From the NCBI GenBank assembly GCA_007118795.1, contig SKQX01000241.1, positions 1 through 20,009 on the forward strand: a DNA stretch of 20,009 bases, written 5' to 3'. A program made the translations under genes and the position numbers. Numbering within the stretch: the first letter of the stretch is position 1; each line of letters opens with the position of its first letter. Source of the stretch: Thermoflexales bacterium. GTDB lineage: Bacteria; Chloroflexota; Anaerolineae; B4-G1. Shown one piece after another: positions 1 through 7,752 of this stretch. The notes under the pieces were generated by a model. It had not been told where the DNA came from, made no database searches, and saw only the letters and a list, made by a program, of their open reading frames with translations.

Positions 1-1050
<1,050 letters not shown>

Positions 1051-1177
1051 AAATATCTCCCTCAACAAGCTCGTATGCGCGGTCAGATCCCTTGATCAGA
1101 GGACCGAGGCCGGGGGAAGGCAGCGCGAGCAGTTCACCCGTAGCGACGATCCGCTGATTTGCCTCCTTCAGTCAGGG

Positions 1178-1206
1178 AGTATACGCCCATCTGGCTCAAT
1201 CATCAA
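1178..1206 (-). promoter_or_regulatory. Predicted sigma-70-type promoter for pgm
   Basis: Read on the minus strand, TTGATG (1206-1201) and TATACT (1183-1178) are separated by 17 bases. The -10 box matches 5 of 6 consensus positions and the -35 box 4 of 6. Transcription would start near 1170, giving a leader of about 120 bases before the pgm ATG. Confidence 0.5.
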
Positions 1207-1535
1207 GTGGGGTGAGCGGCCGAGATCGGTCAGCACCAGGTCGGCGATTTCGGTTTTCCAAAGGACGTCCTCGGTTCGTGTCGACCGGGATTCGCCCTCA
1301 CGAGCGTTCTTGGGCGGGAACAGGCATCCAACGAATGAGGGAAGCCGCCGGCCAACGGGTTATCCGCGGGTGAAGTATGCCCGGGCGCACAGAGGGGTCC
1401 TCTCAGAGTCTACGCCAGGGGGAGGGACCTATGGCGGGGCGGCCGGGACTGGGGAGGACGGCATGCGGGACCGGGAAGCGGCACAGGCAGAGATCACAGC
1501 ACGCCCGAGACAGCCAGATGAAGAGCATACGCGAC
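1207..1535. other. Intergenic stretch without a supported gene
   Basis: This part of the divergent region between pgm and the aro promoter holds open frames on both strands, but none has a convincing start, ribosome binding site or recognisable protein motif. A plus-strand frame at 1310-1576 runs through the aro promoter and has low-complexity Gly/Arg-rich content. No tRNA, repeat or strong hairpin was seen. Confidence 0.5.
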
Positions 1536-1563
1536 TTGACAGCTCCCGATTTGGTAGTATGAT
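1536..1563 (+). promoter_or_regulatory. Predicted sigma-70-type promoter of the aro cluster
   Basis: A perfect -35 box TTGACA (1536-1541) and a -10 box TATGAT (1558-1563, 5 of 6) are spaced by 16 bases. Transcription would start around 1570. The leader peptide begins about 36 bases later, so the transcript would carry an untranslated attenuator leader of about 220 bases before aroH. This is the best promoter match in the window. Confidence 0.65.
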
Positions 1564-1605
1564 AGGAGGCAGTTGACGCTTTGCGGATGAAAGCTGAGAT
1601 CTACC

Positions 1606-1701
1606 ATGAGCCACCAATTCTTGAGAGAATGGGCCTTTATCGCCATCTACATCTATTTTGCCCCGCCATCGGTGGCTGCTTCACGGCGGGTGGAGGCCTA
1701 A
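1606..1701 (+). CDS. Aromatic-rich leader peptide of the aro attenuator (31 aa)
   Basis: A 31-codon ORF (ATG 1606-1608, TAA 1699-1701) lies between the aro promoter and a strong terminator. Its centre reads REWAFIAIYIYFAPPS: Trp at codon 9, Phe at 11, Tyr at 15 and 17, Phe at 18, plus Phe at 5. Such a density of regulated amino acids in a short ORF upstream of their own biosynthetic genes is the hallmark of an attenuation leader, as with pheL and trpL of enteric bacteria. The Tyr-Ile-Tyr-Phe codons at 1648-1659 lie directly before RNA segment 1 (1662-1667), the position where a stalled ribosome would free the antiterminator. The ribosome binding site is weak (GAAAG and GAG upstream, no clear AGGAGG). 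No function beyond regulation is expected. Confidence 0.7.
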   Translation: MSHQFLREWAFIAIYIYFAPPSVAASRRVEA

Positions 1702-1740
1702 TGCAGTAGACGTAGCAAGGCGACATCCGGAGGAGGATCG

Positions 1741-1773
1741 AAAAGCGTGGAGCGGAATGCTCCACGCTTTTTT
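1741..1773 (+). terminator. Intrinsic terminator of the aro attenuator
   Basis: A perfect 13-bp stem pairs AAAAGCGTGGAGC (1741-1753) with GCTCCACGCTTTT (1759-1771) around a 5-base loop, and a run of six T spans 1768-1773. It stands only 18 bases before the aroH ATG, so it can only act as a conditional terminator for the aro genes. Confidence 0.9.
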
Positions 1774-1791
1774 GCACACCAGGGAGGGAGC

Positions 1792-2175
1792 ATGGGCTGT
1801 CGAGGAATAAGGGGGGCCGTCTGCGTCGAAGAGAACGAGCCGGACGCGATTCTGACGGCGGCGCGTCGATTGTTAGATAGCATCGTGGCCGCCAATGGCG
1901 TGGCCTACGAAGATGTGGCGAGCGTCATCTTCACTACCACGGGCGACCTGGACACGGCGTATCCCGCCCGGGCCGCACGCGAGATGGGATGGACGGAGGT
2001 GCCGCTACTCTGTATGGAAGAGATGGAGGTGAAGGACAGCCTGCCCTACTGCATCCGTGTGCTGATCCACTGGAATACCAACCACGCCCAGCATGAGATA
2101 CGCCACGTCTACCTGGGCGCGGCCCGGGCACTGCGGCCGGATCTAGGCCATACCATCCTGATGGAGGAGGCGTGA
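1792..2175 (+). CDS. aroH: Chorismate mutase, AroH type
   Basis: This enzyme rearranges chorismate to prephenate, the committed step to Phe and Tyr. The 127-residue protein is the usual length of the monofunctional Bacillus subtilis AroH fold (a trimer of pseudo-alpha/beta-barrels). The N-terminus, GIRGAVCVEENE, and the later CIRVLIHW and IRHVYLGAARALRPDL match that family. Residues equivalent to the Bacillus active site are all present, shifted by one: Arg7, Cys74, Glu77, Arg89, Tyr107, Arg115. The ATG at 1792 follows AGGGAGGGA (1781-1789); an upstream GTG at 1747 is inside the terminator stem and was rejected. It is the first structural gene behind the attenuator and its stop overlaps the pheA start (TGATG), which suggests translational coupling. 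Confidence 0.95.
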   Translation: MGCRGIRGAVCVEENEPDAILTAARRLLDSIVAANGVAYEDVASVIFTTTGDLDTAYPARAAREMGWTEVPLLCMEEMEVKDSLPYCIRVLIHWNTNHAQHEIRHVYLGAARALRPDLGHTILMEEA

Positions 2176-3041
2176 TGGTGAAGGAGGCGATCACATTCCA
2201 GGGAATTGCAGGGGCCTATTCCGAGCAAGCTGTGCGTCAGACCTTTGGACCCGGAGTCGAGAGCATCCCGTGCGATACCCTCGACGCGGTCTTCATTGCG
2301 GTAGAGACGGGCGACGCCAGCCACGGCATGGTGCCGGTGGAGAACGCCGTGGCGGGATCGGTGATTCGCTCCTACGAACTGCTCATGGAGCACGATCTGC
2401 GCATCCACGCGGAGGTCATCTTACGCGTGCGACACATGCTGATGGCGCCGCGGGGAACCACGATGGACGAGATCGCCCGGGTGCGGTCGCATCCCCAAGC
2501 GTTGGCCCAGTGCATGCGCTACCTCCGGCGCCGGGGATTCGAGCCTGAGCCCTCCTTCGACACCGCCGGTGCGGCCCGCGATCTGTCGGCCGACCCCGTG
2601 CCCGGGGTCGCCGTGCTGGCAAGCTCCCTGGCGGCCGATCTGTACGATCTGCAGATTCTGGACCGAGATATCGAGGACTATGCTTTCAACTACACACGGT
2701 TCTTCGTCATGGCTACGGAGAGCCCCGTCCGAGCCCCGCGGAGCAAGACGTCAGTGATCTTCACGACGCCTCACGAGCCCGGGGCACTCTATGACTGTAT
2801 GGGGGAATTCTCGAAACGCAGCATCAACCTGACCAAGATCGAGTCACGCCCTCGTCTGAACCGACCCTGGCAGTACGTGTTCTATCTCGATTTCGAGGGC
2901 CACTGCCAGGATCCGGCGTGCGAGGCAGCCATTATGGGACTGCTGCGGCGCTCATCGTTCGTCAAGCTCTTGGGGTCCTATCCAGCGGCCACAACACCCG
3001 TGCCGGAGGGTGAGGTCGCCGGGTCCAATGGATTACCATGA
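2175..3041 (+). CDS. pheA: Prephenate dehydratase with C-terminal ACT domain
   Basis: This enzyme converts prephenate to phenylpyruvate (or arogenate to Phe in some relatives). The 288-residue protein has the two usual parts: a periplasmic-binding-like dehydratase domain (about 1-180) with NYTRFFV at 172-178, containing the catalytic Thr-Arg-Phe motif, and an ACT regulatory domain (about 190-275) with PHEPGALY and the ESRP motif (223-226) that binds Phe for feedback inhibition. No chorismate mutase domain is fused; that activity is supplied by aroH just upstream. The ATG at 2175 shares one base with the aroH stop and follows AGGAGG at 2165-2170; a GTG at 2172 is possible. The activity is near certain, but prephenate versus arogenate preference cannot be read. 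Confidence 0.95.
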   Translation: MVKEAITFQGIAGAYSEQAVRQTFGPGVESIPCDTLDAVFIAVETGDASHGMVPVENAVAGSVIRSYELLMEHDLRIHAEVILRVRHMLMAPRGTTMDEIARVRSHPQALAQCMRYLRRRGFEPEPSFDTAGAARDLSADPVPGVAVLASSLAADLYDLQILDRDIEDYAFNYTRFFVMATESPVRAPRSKTSVIFTTPHEPGALYDCMGEFSKRSINLTKIESRPRLNRPWQYVFYLDFEGHCQDPACEAAIMGLLRRSSFVKLLGSYPAATTPVPEGEVAGSNGLP

Positions 3042-3091
3042 CAACGCACACCCCAATGCCTGGGCTTTGTTCGAGGGGAACGTTAAGATGA
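3038..3091 (+). CDS. Possible 17-codon bridging ORF after pheA
   Basis: An ATG at 3038 overlaps the pheA stop in an ATGA junction and the frame ends at TGA 3089-3091, which itself overlaps the next ATG at 3088. No family is recognised and the peptide has no obvious feature. It may only carry reinitiating ribosomes across the pheA-aroF gap. It could equally be chance. Confidence 0.15.
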   Translation: MTTHTPMPGLCSRGTLR

Positions 3092-3174
3092 CTACGGTAC
3101 CGCTGATGGAGTGGACCCAAGCGGCGGATGAGAGGAGAGCGCGGTTAGGCCACGCGCTACCAGAAGGGAGATAA
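3088..3174 (+). CDS. Possible 28-codon ORF before aroF
   Basis: This frame starts in an ATGA overlap with the preceding mini-ORF, has GAGGGGAA seven bases upstream and stops six bases before the aroF ATG. The peptide has one Trp, is rich in Arg, Glu and Ala, and was not recognised. With a credible ribosome binding site it is the best of the small ORFs in this gap, but it may be a translational-coupling device or chance. Confidence 0.25.
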   Translation: MTTVPLMEWTQAADERRARLGHALPEGR

Positions 3175-3180
3175 TCAACT

Positions 3181-4194
3181 ATGATCGTCGTCATGAAGCA
3201 GGGCGCCACTCAGACGCAAATCACAAACGTGACAGCCCGCATCGAGCAATGGGGCTGCCAAGCCCACATATCGCAGGGCGAGGAACGGACCATCATCGGC
3301 GTGATTGGGAACGGGCGCCCCCTGGACCGCGGACCTCTCGAGCGTATGTCCGGGGTGGAGAGGACAGTGCCGATCCTGAGACCCTTCAAGCTGGCCAGCC
3401 GGGACTTCCACCCGAGGAACACGGTCATCGAACTGAACGGGGTCTCGATCGGCGGTGAGCTACTGACCGTCATGGCCGGACCGTGTGCGGTGGAGGGGCG
3501 CGACCAGCTCCTTGAGACCGCCCATGCGGTGAAGGAAGCCGGCGCCAAGGTCCTCCGGGGGGGTGCCTTCAAGCCACGCACGTCGCCGTATAGCTTCCAG
3601 GGTCTGGCCGAGAAAGGCCTGGAGTTGCTGGCCGAGGCCCGGGACGAGACGGGCCTGCTCATCGTCACGGAAGTGATGGAACCGGACCTGGTGCCGCTGG
3701 TCTCGGCCTACGCGGACATCCTCCAAATCGGGGCGCGGAGTATGCAAAACTACGCACTTCTGCATGCCGTGGGAGAAGCTCAGAAACCGGTGCTGCTCAA
3801 GCGAGGCATGATGTCGACCATTGAGGAGTTGCTGATGTCGGCTGAGTATGTGCTGTCGCACGGGAACAATCGGGTGATCCTATGCGAGCGCGGCATCCGT
3901 ACCTTCGAACCCTACACCCGGAATACCCTTGACGTGAGTGCCCTGCCGCTGCTTAAGCAGTTGAGCCATCTACCGGTGATCGCCGACCCGAGTCACGGAA
4001 CCGGCAAGTGGGAGCTGGTGGAGCCGGTCACGCGCGCCGTCATCGCGGCGGGCGCCGACGGCCTGATCGTCGAGGTCCATCCCCGCCCTGAAGAGGCGCT
4101 CTCCGATGGCGCGCAGTCCCTCAAGCCAGAGCGATTCGCGACACTGATGGAGAACCTGGGTCCGATTGCCGAGGCTGTAGGGCGAAGAATCTGA
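3181..4194 (+). CDS. aroF: 3-deoxy-7-phosphoheptulonate (DAHP) synthase, type I-beta, with N-terminal regulatory domain
   Basis: This enzyme condenses PEP with erythrose 4-phosphate, the entry step of the shikimate pathway. The 337-residue protein has an N-terminal ferredoxin-like (ACT-like) domain of about 70 residues followed by the barrel, the architecture of the Thermotoga maritima enzyme, where the extra domain mediates Tyr/Phe feedback. Barrel motifs seen: GPCAVEG from residue 100 (metal-binding Cys), KPRTSPYSFQG from 131 (substrate-binding Lys-Pro-Arg), DPSHGTGKW from 269 and EVHP from 298 (metal-binding His and Glu). The ATG at 3181 has GAAGGGAG about ten bases upstream. A 139-base gap separates it from pheA. 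Feedback inhibition is inferred from architecture only. Confidence 0.95.
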   Translation: MIVVMKQGATQTQITNVTARIEQWGCQAHISQGEERTIIGVIGNGRPLDRGPLERMSGVERTVPILRPFKLASRDFHPRNTVIELNGVSIGGELLTVMAGPCAVEGRDQLLETAHAVKEAGAKVLRGGAFKPRTSPYSFQGLAEKGLELLAEARDETGLLIVTEVMEPDLVPLVSAYADILQIGARSMQNYALLHAVGEAQKPVLLKRGMMSTIEELLMSAEYVLSHGNNRVILCERGIRTFEPYTRNTLDVSALPLLKQLSHLPVIADPSHGTGKWELVEPVTRAVIAAGADGLIVEVHPRPEEALSDGAQSLKPERFATLMENLGPIAEAVGRRI

Positions 4195-4355
4195 GTCGGA
4201 CGGACGATTGGGCGAACGCGGGGTTGTTATCGTCAGGCATCGGCTCGGAACCCGCGGTGTCCGGGCAGTCCATGGTCCGTGGAACAGCAAGGTACGGCCC
4301 GGAAGGGAGCATCAAAGGAATCGTGAAGGGATCAGATAGAGGTGAAACAAGTACA

Positions 4356-5216
4356 GTGAAACAGATCGATGAATGCCGAATCGCCATCGTCGGACTAGGA
4401 CTGATGGGGGGCTCATTGGCGGGCGCGCTGCAGGGGAAGGCGGCAGCCGTGGTCGGTGTGGCTCGACGCGGAGAGACGGTCCGGGCAGCGTTAAAACGCG
4501 GCCTCATTGATGAGGGAACCACCGAGTTGGCGGAGGGGGTCAGGGGGGTGGACATCGTGGTTCTCGCCACGCCCGTGCGCATCATCCTCCAGCAGATCTC
4601 CGAGGTGGGACCGCTCCTGGCGGAGAACTGTCTACTGATAGACCTGGGGAGCACCAAGACCGATATCCTGCGCGAGATGGCAAGGCTGCCGCAGGATGTT
4701 CAAGCGCTGGGAGGGCACCCGATGTGCGGCAAAGAGGCTTCTGGCGTGGAGGCCGCGGAGCCCGGCATCTACCAGGGCGCCACGTTCATCCTCAGCCCAC
4801 TCCCGCGAACGGCGCGTTGGGCACTGAGCCTCGGTCAGGATCTGGCCCGCACCGTCGGCTCAGAACCGCTGGTTCTGGATGGTGAGCGCCAAGACTTCCT
4901 GGTGGCCACCCTGAGCCACCTGCCCTATTTGATGGCCTGCGCTCTCATCGCCACGGCAGATCGGACCACCTCGCCGGATGCAGCGGCATGGAAGATCGTG
5001 GCCGGCGGCTTCCGGGACACCACGCGCATCGCTGCCAGCGATGTGACCATGATGACCGATATTCTGCTCACCAATGGCGAGGAGGTGTTGAGGGCACTGG
5101 GCACGTTTCAGGAACAGATCAGGCATATGGCAGATCTCATGGAGAGCAGCAACGAGGAGGCTCTGCGCCGGCAGCTGGGTAAGATCCGAGAGAAGCGATT
5201 GGAGATGTACCCTTGA
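4356..5216 (+). CDS. tyrA: Prephenate/arogenate dehydrogenase
   Basis: This enzyme oxidatively decarboxylates prephenate (or arogenate) on the way to Tyr. The chosen GTG at 4356 gives 286 residues, normal for the family, and places the nucleotide-binding GLGLMGGS at residues 13-20; longer forms from ATG 4272 or TTG 4224 only add low-complexity sequence. The catalytic-region motif GGHPMCGKE has its His at 121, and GFRDTTRIA (Arg224) is conserved. Two features are uncommon for NAD-dependent prephenate dehydrogenases: the end of beta strand 2 reads GVARR (Ala36-Arg37-Arg38) rather than carrying an acidic residue, and SHLPH is SHLPY (187-191). Both resemble the NADP+-dependent arogenate dehydrogenase of cyanobacteria as I recall it. 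No ACT domain is present. Confidence 0.92.
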   Translation: MKQIDECRIAIVGLGLMGGSLAGALQGKAAAVVGVARRGETVRAALKRGLIDEGTTELAEGVRGVDIVVLATPVRIILQQISEVGPLLAENCLLIDLGSTKTDILREMARLPQDVQALGGHPMCGKEASGVEAAEPGIYQGATFILSPLPRTARWALSLGQDLARTVGSEPLVLDGERQDFLVATLSHLPYLMACALIATADRTTSPDAAAWKIVAGGFRDTTRIAASDVTMMTDILLTNGEEVLRALGTFQEQIRHMADLMESSNEEALRRQLGKIREKRLEMYP

Positions 5217-5329
5217 TCCTCTGCGACCGACCCTCTGGAAGGAAAAGGCAAACTTCATCGGGACGGGGAGCGGCCTCCTTCCCAGCTCGACATAAGCCTT
5301 TGAAGGGACATCCGGGCAGACACAACTAG
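5213..5329 (+). CDS. Possible 38-codon TTG-initiated ORF bridging tyrA and aroA
   Basis: A TTG overlaps the tyrA stop (TTGA) and its frame stays open across almost the whole gap, ending 13 bases before the aroA ATG. The peptide is basic and unrecognised. A TTG start without its own ribosome binding site is weak evidence; it is listed because two other gaps in the cluster have similar bridges. Confidence 0.12.
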   Translation: MILCDRPSGRKRQTSSGRGAASFPARHKPLKGHPGRHN

Positions 5330-5342
5330 GGGATGGGGTGTG

Positions 5343-6689
5343 ATGGATCAACTGATTGTAGGGAAAGGGTCATCACTTCACGGTCGCATCCGGGTGCCAG
5401 GTGACAAGTCGATTTCGCACCGCACCCTGTTGTTGGGAGCCCTGGCGGAGGGTGACAGCGTGGTCCGAGGGTTCCTGCCCTCAGGGGACTGTATGGCGAC
5501 GCTGAGGTGTATCGAAGCCCTGGGCATTCAGGTGGAGGAGCACGGAGACAACACGCTGACCATCCAGGGGCGGGGTCTGCGCGGGCTGTGCCGGCCTGAT
5601 CAACCCCTCGACTGCGTGCGCTCCGGGACGACTATGCGGTTATTGGCCGGCATCCTGGCGGGGCAGTCCTTCGCGAGCACGTTGACGGGCGATGAGCAGT
5701 TGCTCCGCCGTCCCATGGGACGGATCGCTGAGCCGTTGCGGAAGATGGGGGCCCAGATTACGACCAGGGACGGTAGAGGGCCCCTAAAGATTCGCCCAGC
5801 CAAACTGCACGGCGGGGAGCACACGCTGCCCGTAGCCAGCGCCCAGGTGAAGAGTGCCATCCTGCTGGCAGGGCTGTACGCGGAGGGGCCAACGGTCGTG
5901 CAGCAGCCCGGGCCAGCTCGCGACCATACGGAGCTGATGTTGGCGGCGATGGGGGCAGACGTGCGGAGTTCGGGTTTGACCGTGACTCTGACGCCCCGAT
6001 CGAGGGAGCTGAGCCCCCTGGATCTGAGCGTGCCCGGCGACGTCTCGTCCGCGTCCTTTCCGCTGGTCGCTGCACTCCTGGTGGCGAGCTCCGAGGTGAT
6101 GGTGGAGTGGGTGGGGGTCAACCCGACCCGGACAGGCCTGCTGGACGTAGTGTCCCAGATGGGCGGCGAGATCGCCATCGATTCCGAGTCCCGGCAGGGA
6201 GGCGAGCCGATGGCGAACGTGACAGCTGCGGCATCCGATCTGAAAGGCATTGAGATCGGCGGAAGCACGGTAGTGCGCATGATCGATGAGTTCCCACTCC
6301 TGGCTGTCGCCGCCACGCAGGCCAAAGGAGCCACCGTCGTCCGGGACGCCGCCGAGCTGCGCGTCAAGGAGACGGACCGGATTGCCTGCATCGCCTCAGA
6401 ACTGAGCAAGATGGGCGCGCACATCGAACCCGAGCGGGACGGGTTCACTATCGTTGGCCCCACTCCACTGGAGGGGGCACTGGTCGACAGTCATGGCGAC
6501 CACCGCATTGCTATGGCTCTGGCCGTGGCCGGTTTGGTGGCGAGCGGGGAGACGATCATTGACGGTGCCAGGTGCATCCCCGATTCGTTCCCCGGCTTTG
6601 TGGAGCGGATGCAGGAGATCGGGGCGAGGATGGAGTGGGTATGGGACCGTGGGGACTGTCACGGTCCATCCAGGGAGAGAGAGCTATGA
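5343..6689 (+). CDS. aroA: 3-phosphoshikimate 1-carboxyvinyltransferase (EPSP synthase)
   Basis: This enzyme joins shikimate 3-phosphate with PEP to give EPSP, the sixth shikimate step. The 448-residue protein has the family's two-domain length. Seen: PGDKSISHR at 19-27 (PEP/phosphate-binding Lys22), RSGTTMRLL with Ser94-Gly95 and Arg99, RPMGRIAEPL, the catalytic Asp315-Glu316 in IDEFP, Lys342-Glu343-Thr-Asp-Arg and HGDHRIAMALAVAG. PGDKSISHR and the Leu after Arg99 resemble the Bacillus/class II group rather than the E. coli type; the Gly that contacts glyphosate in sensitive enzymes is retained. The ATG at 5343 has AGGGGA nine bases upstream; a GTG immediately before it is an alternative. 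Its stop overlaps a mini-ORF in an ATGA junction. Confidence 0.96.
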   Translation: MDQLIVGKGSSLHGRIRVPGDKSISHRTLLLGALAEGDSVVRGFLPSGDCMATLRCIEALGIQVEEHGDNTLTIQGRGLRGLCRPDQPLDCVRSGTTMRLLAGILAGQSFASTLTGDEQLLRRPMGRIAEPLRKMGAQITTRDGRGPLKIRPAKLHGGEHTLPVASAQVKSAILLAGLYAEGPTVVQQPGPARDHTELMLAAMGADVRSSGLTVTLTPRSRELSPLDLSVPGDVSSASFPLVAALLVASSEVMVEWVGVNPTRTGLLDVVSQMGGEIAIDSESRQGGEPMANVTAAASDLKGIEIGGSTVVRMIDEFPLLAVAATQAKGATVVRDAAELRVKETDRIACIASELSKMGAHIEPERDGFTIVGPTPLEGALVDSHGDHRIAMALAVAGLVASGETIIDGARCIPDSFPGFVERMQEIGARMEWVWDRGDCHGPSREREL

Positions 6690-6754
6690 GCAGACACTGC
6701 ATTTTGTGCGTCACCCCAAGCGCTGTATGCACCGGGATCCAGTCCCAGAGATGA
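6686..6754 (+). CDS. Possible 22-codon bridging ORF between aroA and aroE
   Basis: The ATG at 6686 overlaps the aroA stop (ATGA) and is preceded by a purine-rich AGGGAGAGAG; the frame ends in TGA 6752-6754, which overlaps the aroE ATG at 6751 in a second ATGA. The peptide has three Cys in CILC and C-T-G but no recognised family. The simplest reading is a short ORF that passes ribosomes from aroA to aroE, whose own ribosome binding site is poor. Confidence 0.35.
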   Translation: MSRHCILCVTPSAVCTGIQSQR

Positions 6755-7632
6755 CACTTCCACCTATCGATGGGCAGACCCAGTTGGTCGGTCTGGTCGG
6801 CTGGCCGGTGGGCCACAGTGCGTCGCCCGCGATGCAGAACGCTGCCTTCGACGCCTGCGGCCTCAACTGGCGTTATGTGCCCCTGCCGGTGGCTCCAGGC
6901 CGGATCAGGGCCGGGCTGGAGGGGTTGGCAGCCCTCGGCTTTCGGGGAGCGAACGTCACCGTGCCCCACAAACGGGCCGTCCTGCCCGCGCTGACCACGG
7001 TCGCCCCTGACGCCCGGGCCCTGGGTGCCGTTAACACCGTCGTGGTGGAGGAGAGCGGGACCGAGTCCCCGGTCATGAGAGGTGATAACACCGATGCAAC
7101 GGGCTTCATCGAATCACTCCAGGAAGGGGGCTTTGATCCGGAGGGGGCTTCGATTGTCGTCGTCGGCGCGGGCGGCGGAGCGCGTGCAGTCGTGTTCGGT
7201 TTGGCACAAGCGGGGGCGAGGAACGTGGTGATCTTGAACCGGAGTCTGGAGCGGGCGACCACTTTGGTCTCGGATCTGAAACCCTACGCGCCGTCGGTGC
7301 TGGAGGCAGAGTCCTTAGGCCGGGAGCAACTGGTCGAGAACGCTCGCGGAGCTGATCTGCTGGTCAATGCTACACCGCTGGGCATGGTAGGCCAAGAGGA
7401 TACGTCGATCTGGCCCGATGAGCTGAGCCTACCATCCCATCTCACGGTTTTCGACCTGGTCTACAATCCTCGGCAGACGAAGCTCCTGGGACAGGCGCGC
7501 CGTGGGGGCGCAGACGTCGTTGACGGCTTGGGAATGCTGGTGCGACAAGGAGCGCTGGCCTTTGAGATGTGGACGGGGCAGGAAGCTCCGGTCGAGGTGA
7601 TGCGAAGCGCCGGGGAGGGGGCTCTGAGGTAG
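6751..7632 (+). CDS. aroE: Shikimate 5-dehydrogenase
   Basis: This NADPH-dependent enzyme reduces 3-dehydroshikimate to shikimate. With ATG 6751 the protein has 293 residues, slightly longer than the usual 270-290. Seen: GWPVGHSASPAMQN (shikimate-binding Ser pair), NVTVPHKRAV with the catalytic Lys74, GDNTDATGF with the catalytic Asp115, the nucleotide-binding VVGAGGGARAV followed by NRS at the end of the next strand (typical of NADP+), and GLGMLVRQGALAFEMWTG near the end. No good ribosome binding site precedes 6751; it forms an ATGA overlap with the small ORF upstream, so coupling may supply initiation. An ATG at 6727 is the alternative start. The reading frame itself is open much further upstream, inside aroA, by chance. 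Confidence 0.94.
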   Translation: MTLPPIDGQTQLVGLVGWPVGHSASPAMQNAAFDACGLNWRYVPLPVAPGRIRAGLEGLAALGFRGANVTVPHKRAVLPALTTVAPDARALGAVNTVVVEESGTESPVMRGDNTDATGFIESLQEGGFDPEGASIVVVGAGGGARAVVFGLAQAGARNVVILNRSLERATTLVSDLKPYAPSVLEAESLGREQLVENARGADLLVNATPLGMVGQEDTSIWPDELSLPSHLTVFDLVYNPRQTKLLGQARRGGADVVDGLGMLVRQGALAFEMWTGQEAPVEVMRSAGEGALR

Positions 7633-7752
7633 GCACCGCATCGCGGCTGACACGATCGTCGAGGGACGAAGGGTATCTGCCGGGCAAGGGAGTGCATGCT
7701 CGAGACTCGTGGGCCTGCACGGGCAGGTGAGAGGCTGGGGCTAGACGACGAC

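Larger units (their letters stand above)
1606..1773 (+). promoter_or_regulatory. Transcription attenuator (leader ORF plus competing hairpins) ahead of aroH
   Basis: Three mutually exclusive pairings can be read. Segments 1:2 pair CCCGCC (1662-1667) with GGCGGG (1685-1690), extended by GTG (1672-1674) with CAC (1682-1684). Segments 2:3 pair CTGCTTCACG (1676-1685) with CGTGGAGCGG (1746-1755), ten pairs including two G-U; this is the antiterminator. Segments 3:4 form the terminator. A ribosome stalled at the Tyr/Phe codons 1648-1659 would cover segment 1, let 2:3 form and allow read-through. A ribosome that reaches the stop at 1699 would cover part of segment 2 and favour termination. No T-box motif or specifier-type stem I was recognised, so tRNA-sensing is less likely. 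The mechanism is inferred from this geometry. Confidence 0.65.

Noticed and set aside
1168..1359. Minus-strand open frame of 63 codons ending just upstream of pgm, with protein-like sequence near its end
   Set aside because: The only start codons are a TTG and the following ATG about a dozen codons from its end, there is no ribosome binding site, and the predicted pgm promoter lies inside it. It may be a remnant but cannot be supported.
1310..1576. Plus-strand 88-codon frame before the aro promoter
   Set aside because: It has low-complexity Gly/Arg-rich content, no recognisable motif, and runs through the -35 and -10 boxes of the aro promoter.
1570..1773. T-box or other tRNA/metabolite riboswitch instead of a leader-peptide attenuator
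   Set aside because: No T-box sequence, stem I pattern or specifier loop could be found, while the leader ORF and competing stems explain the region.
1747..1791. Longer N-terminus for chorismate mutase from GTG 1747
   Set aside because: The GTG lies inside the terminator stem and the extra residues have no counterpart in AroH; ATG 1792 has a strong ribosome binding site.
4224..4355. N-terminal extension of TyrA from TTG 4224 or ATG 4272
   Set aside because: The added residues are low complexity and precede the point where the family's first beta strand normally begins; the GTG at 4356 gives a normal length.
7717..7735. Short hairpin CCTGC/GCAGG after aroE as a terminator
   Set aside because: It is only 5 bp with no following T-run, so too weak to call.
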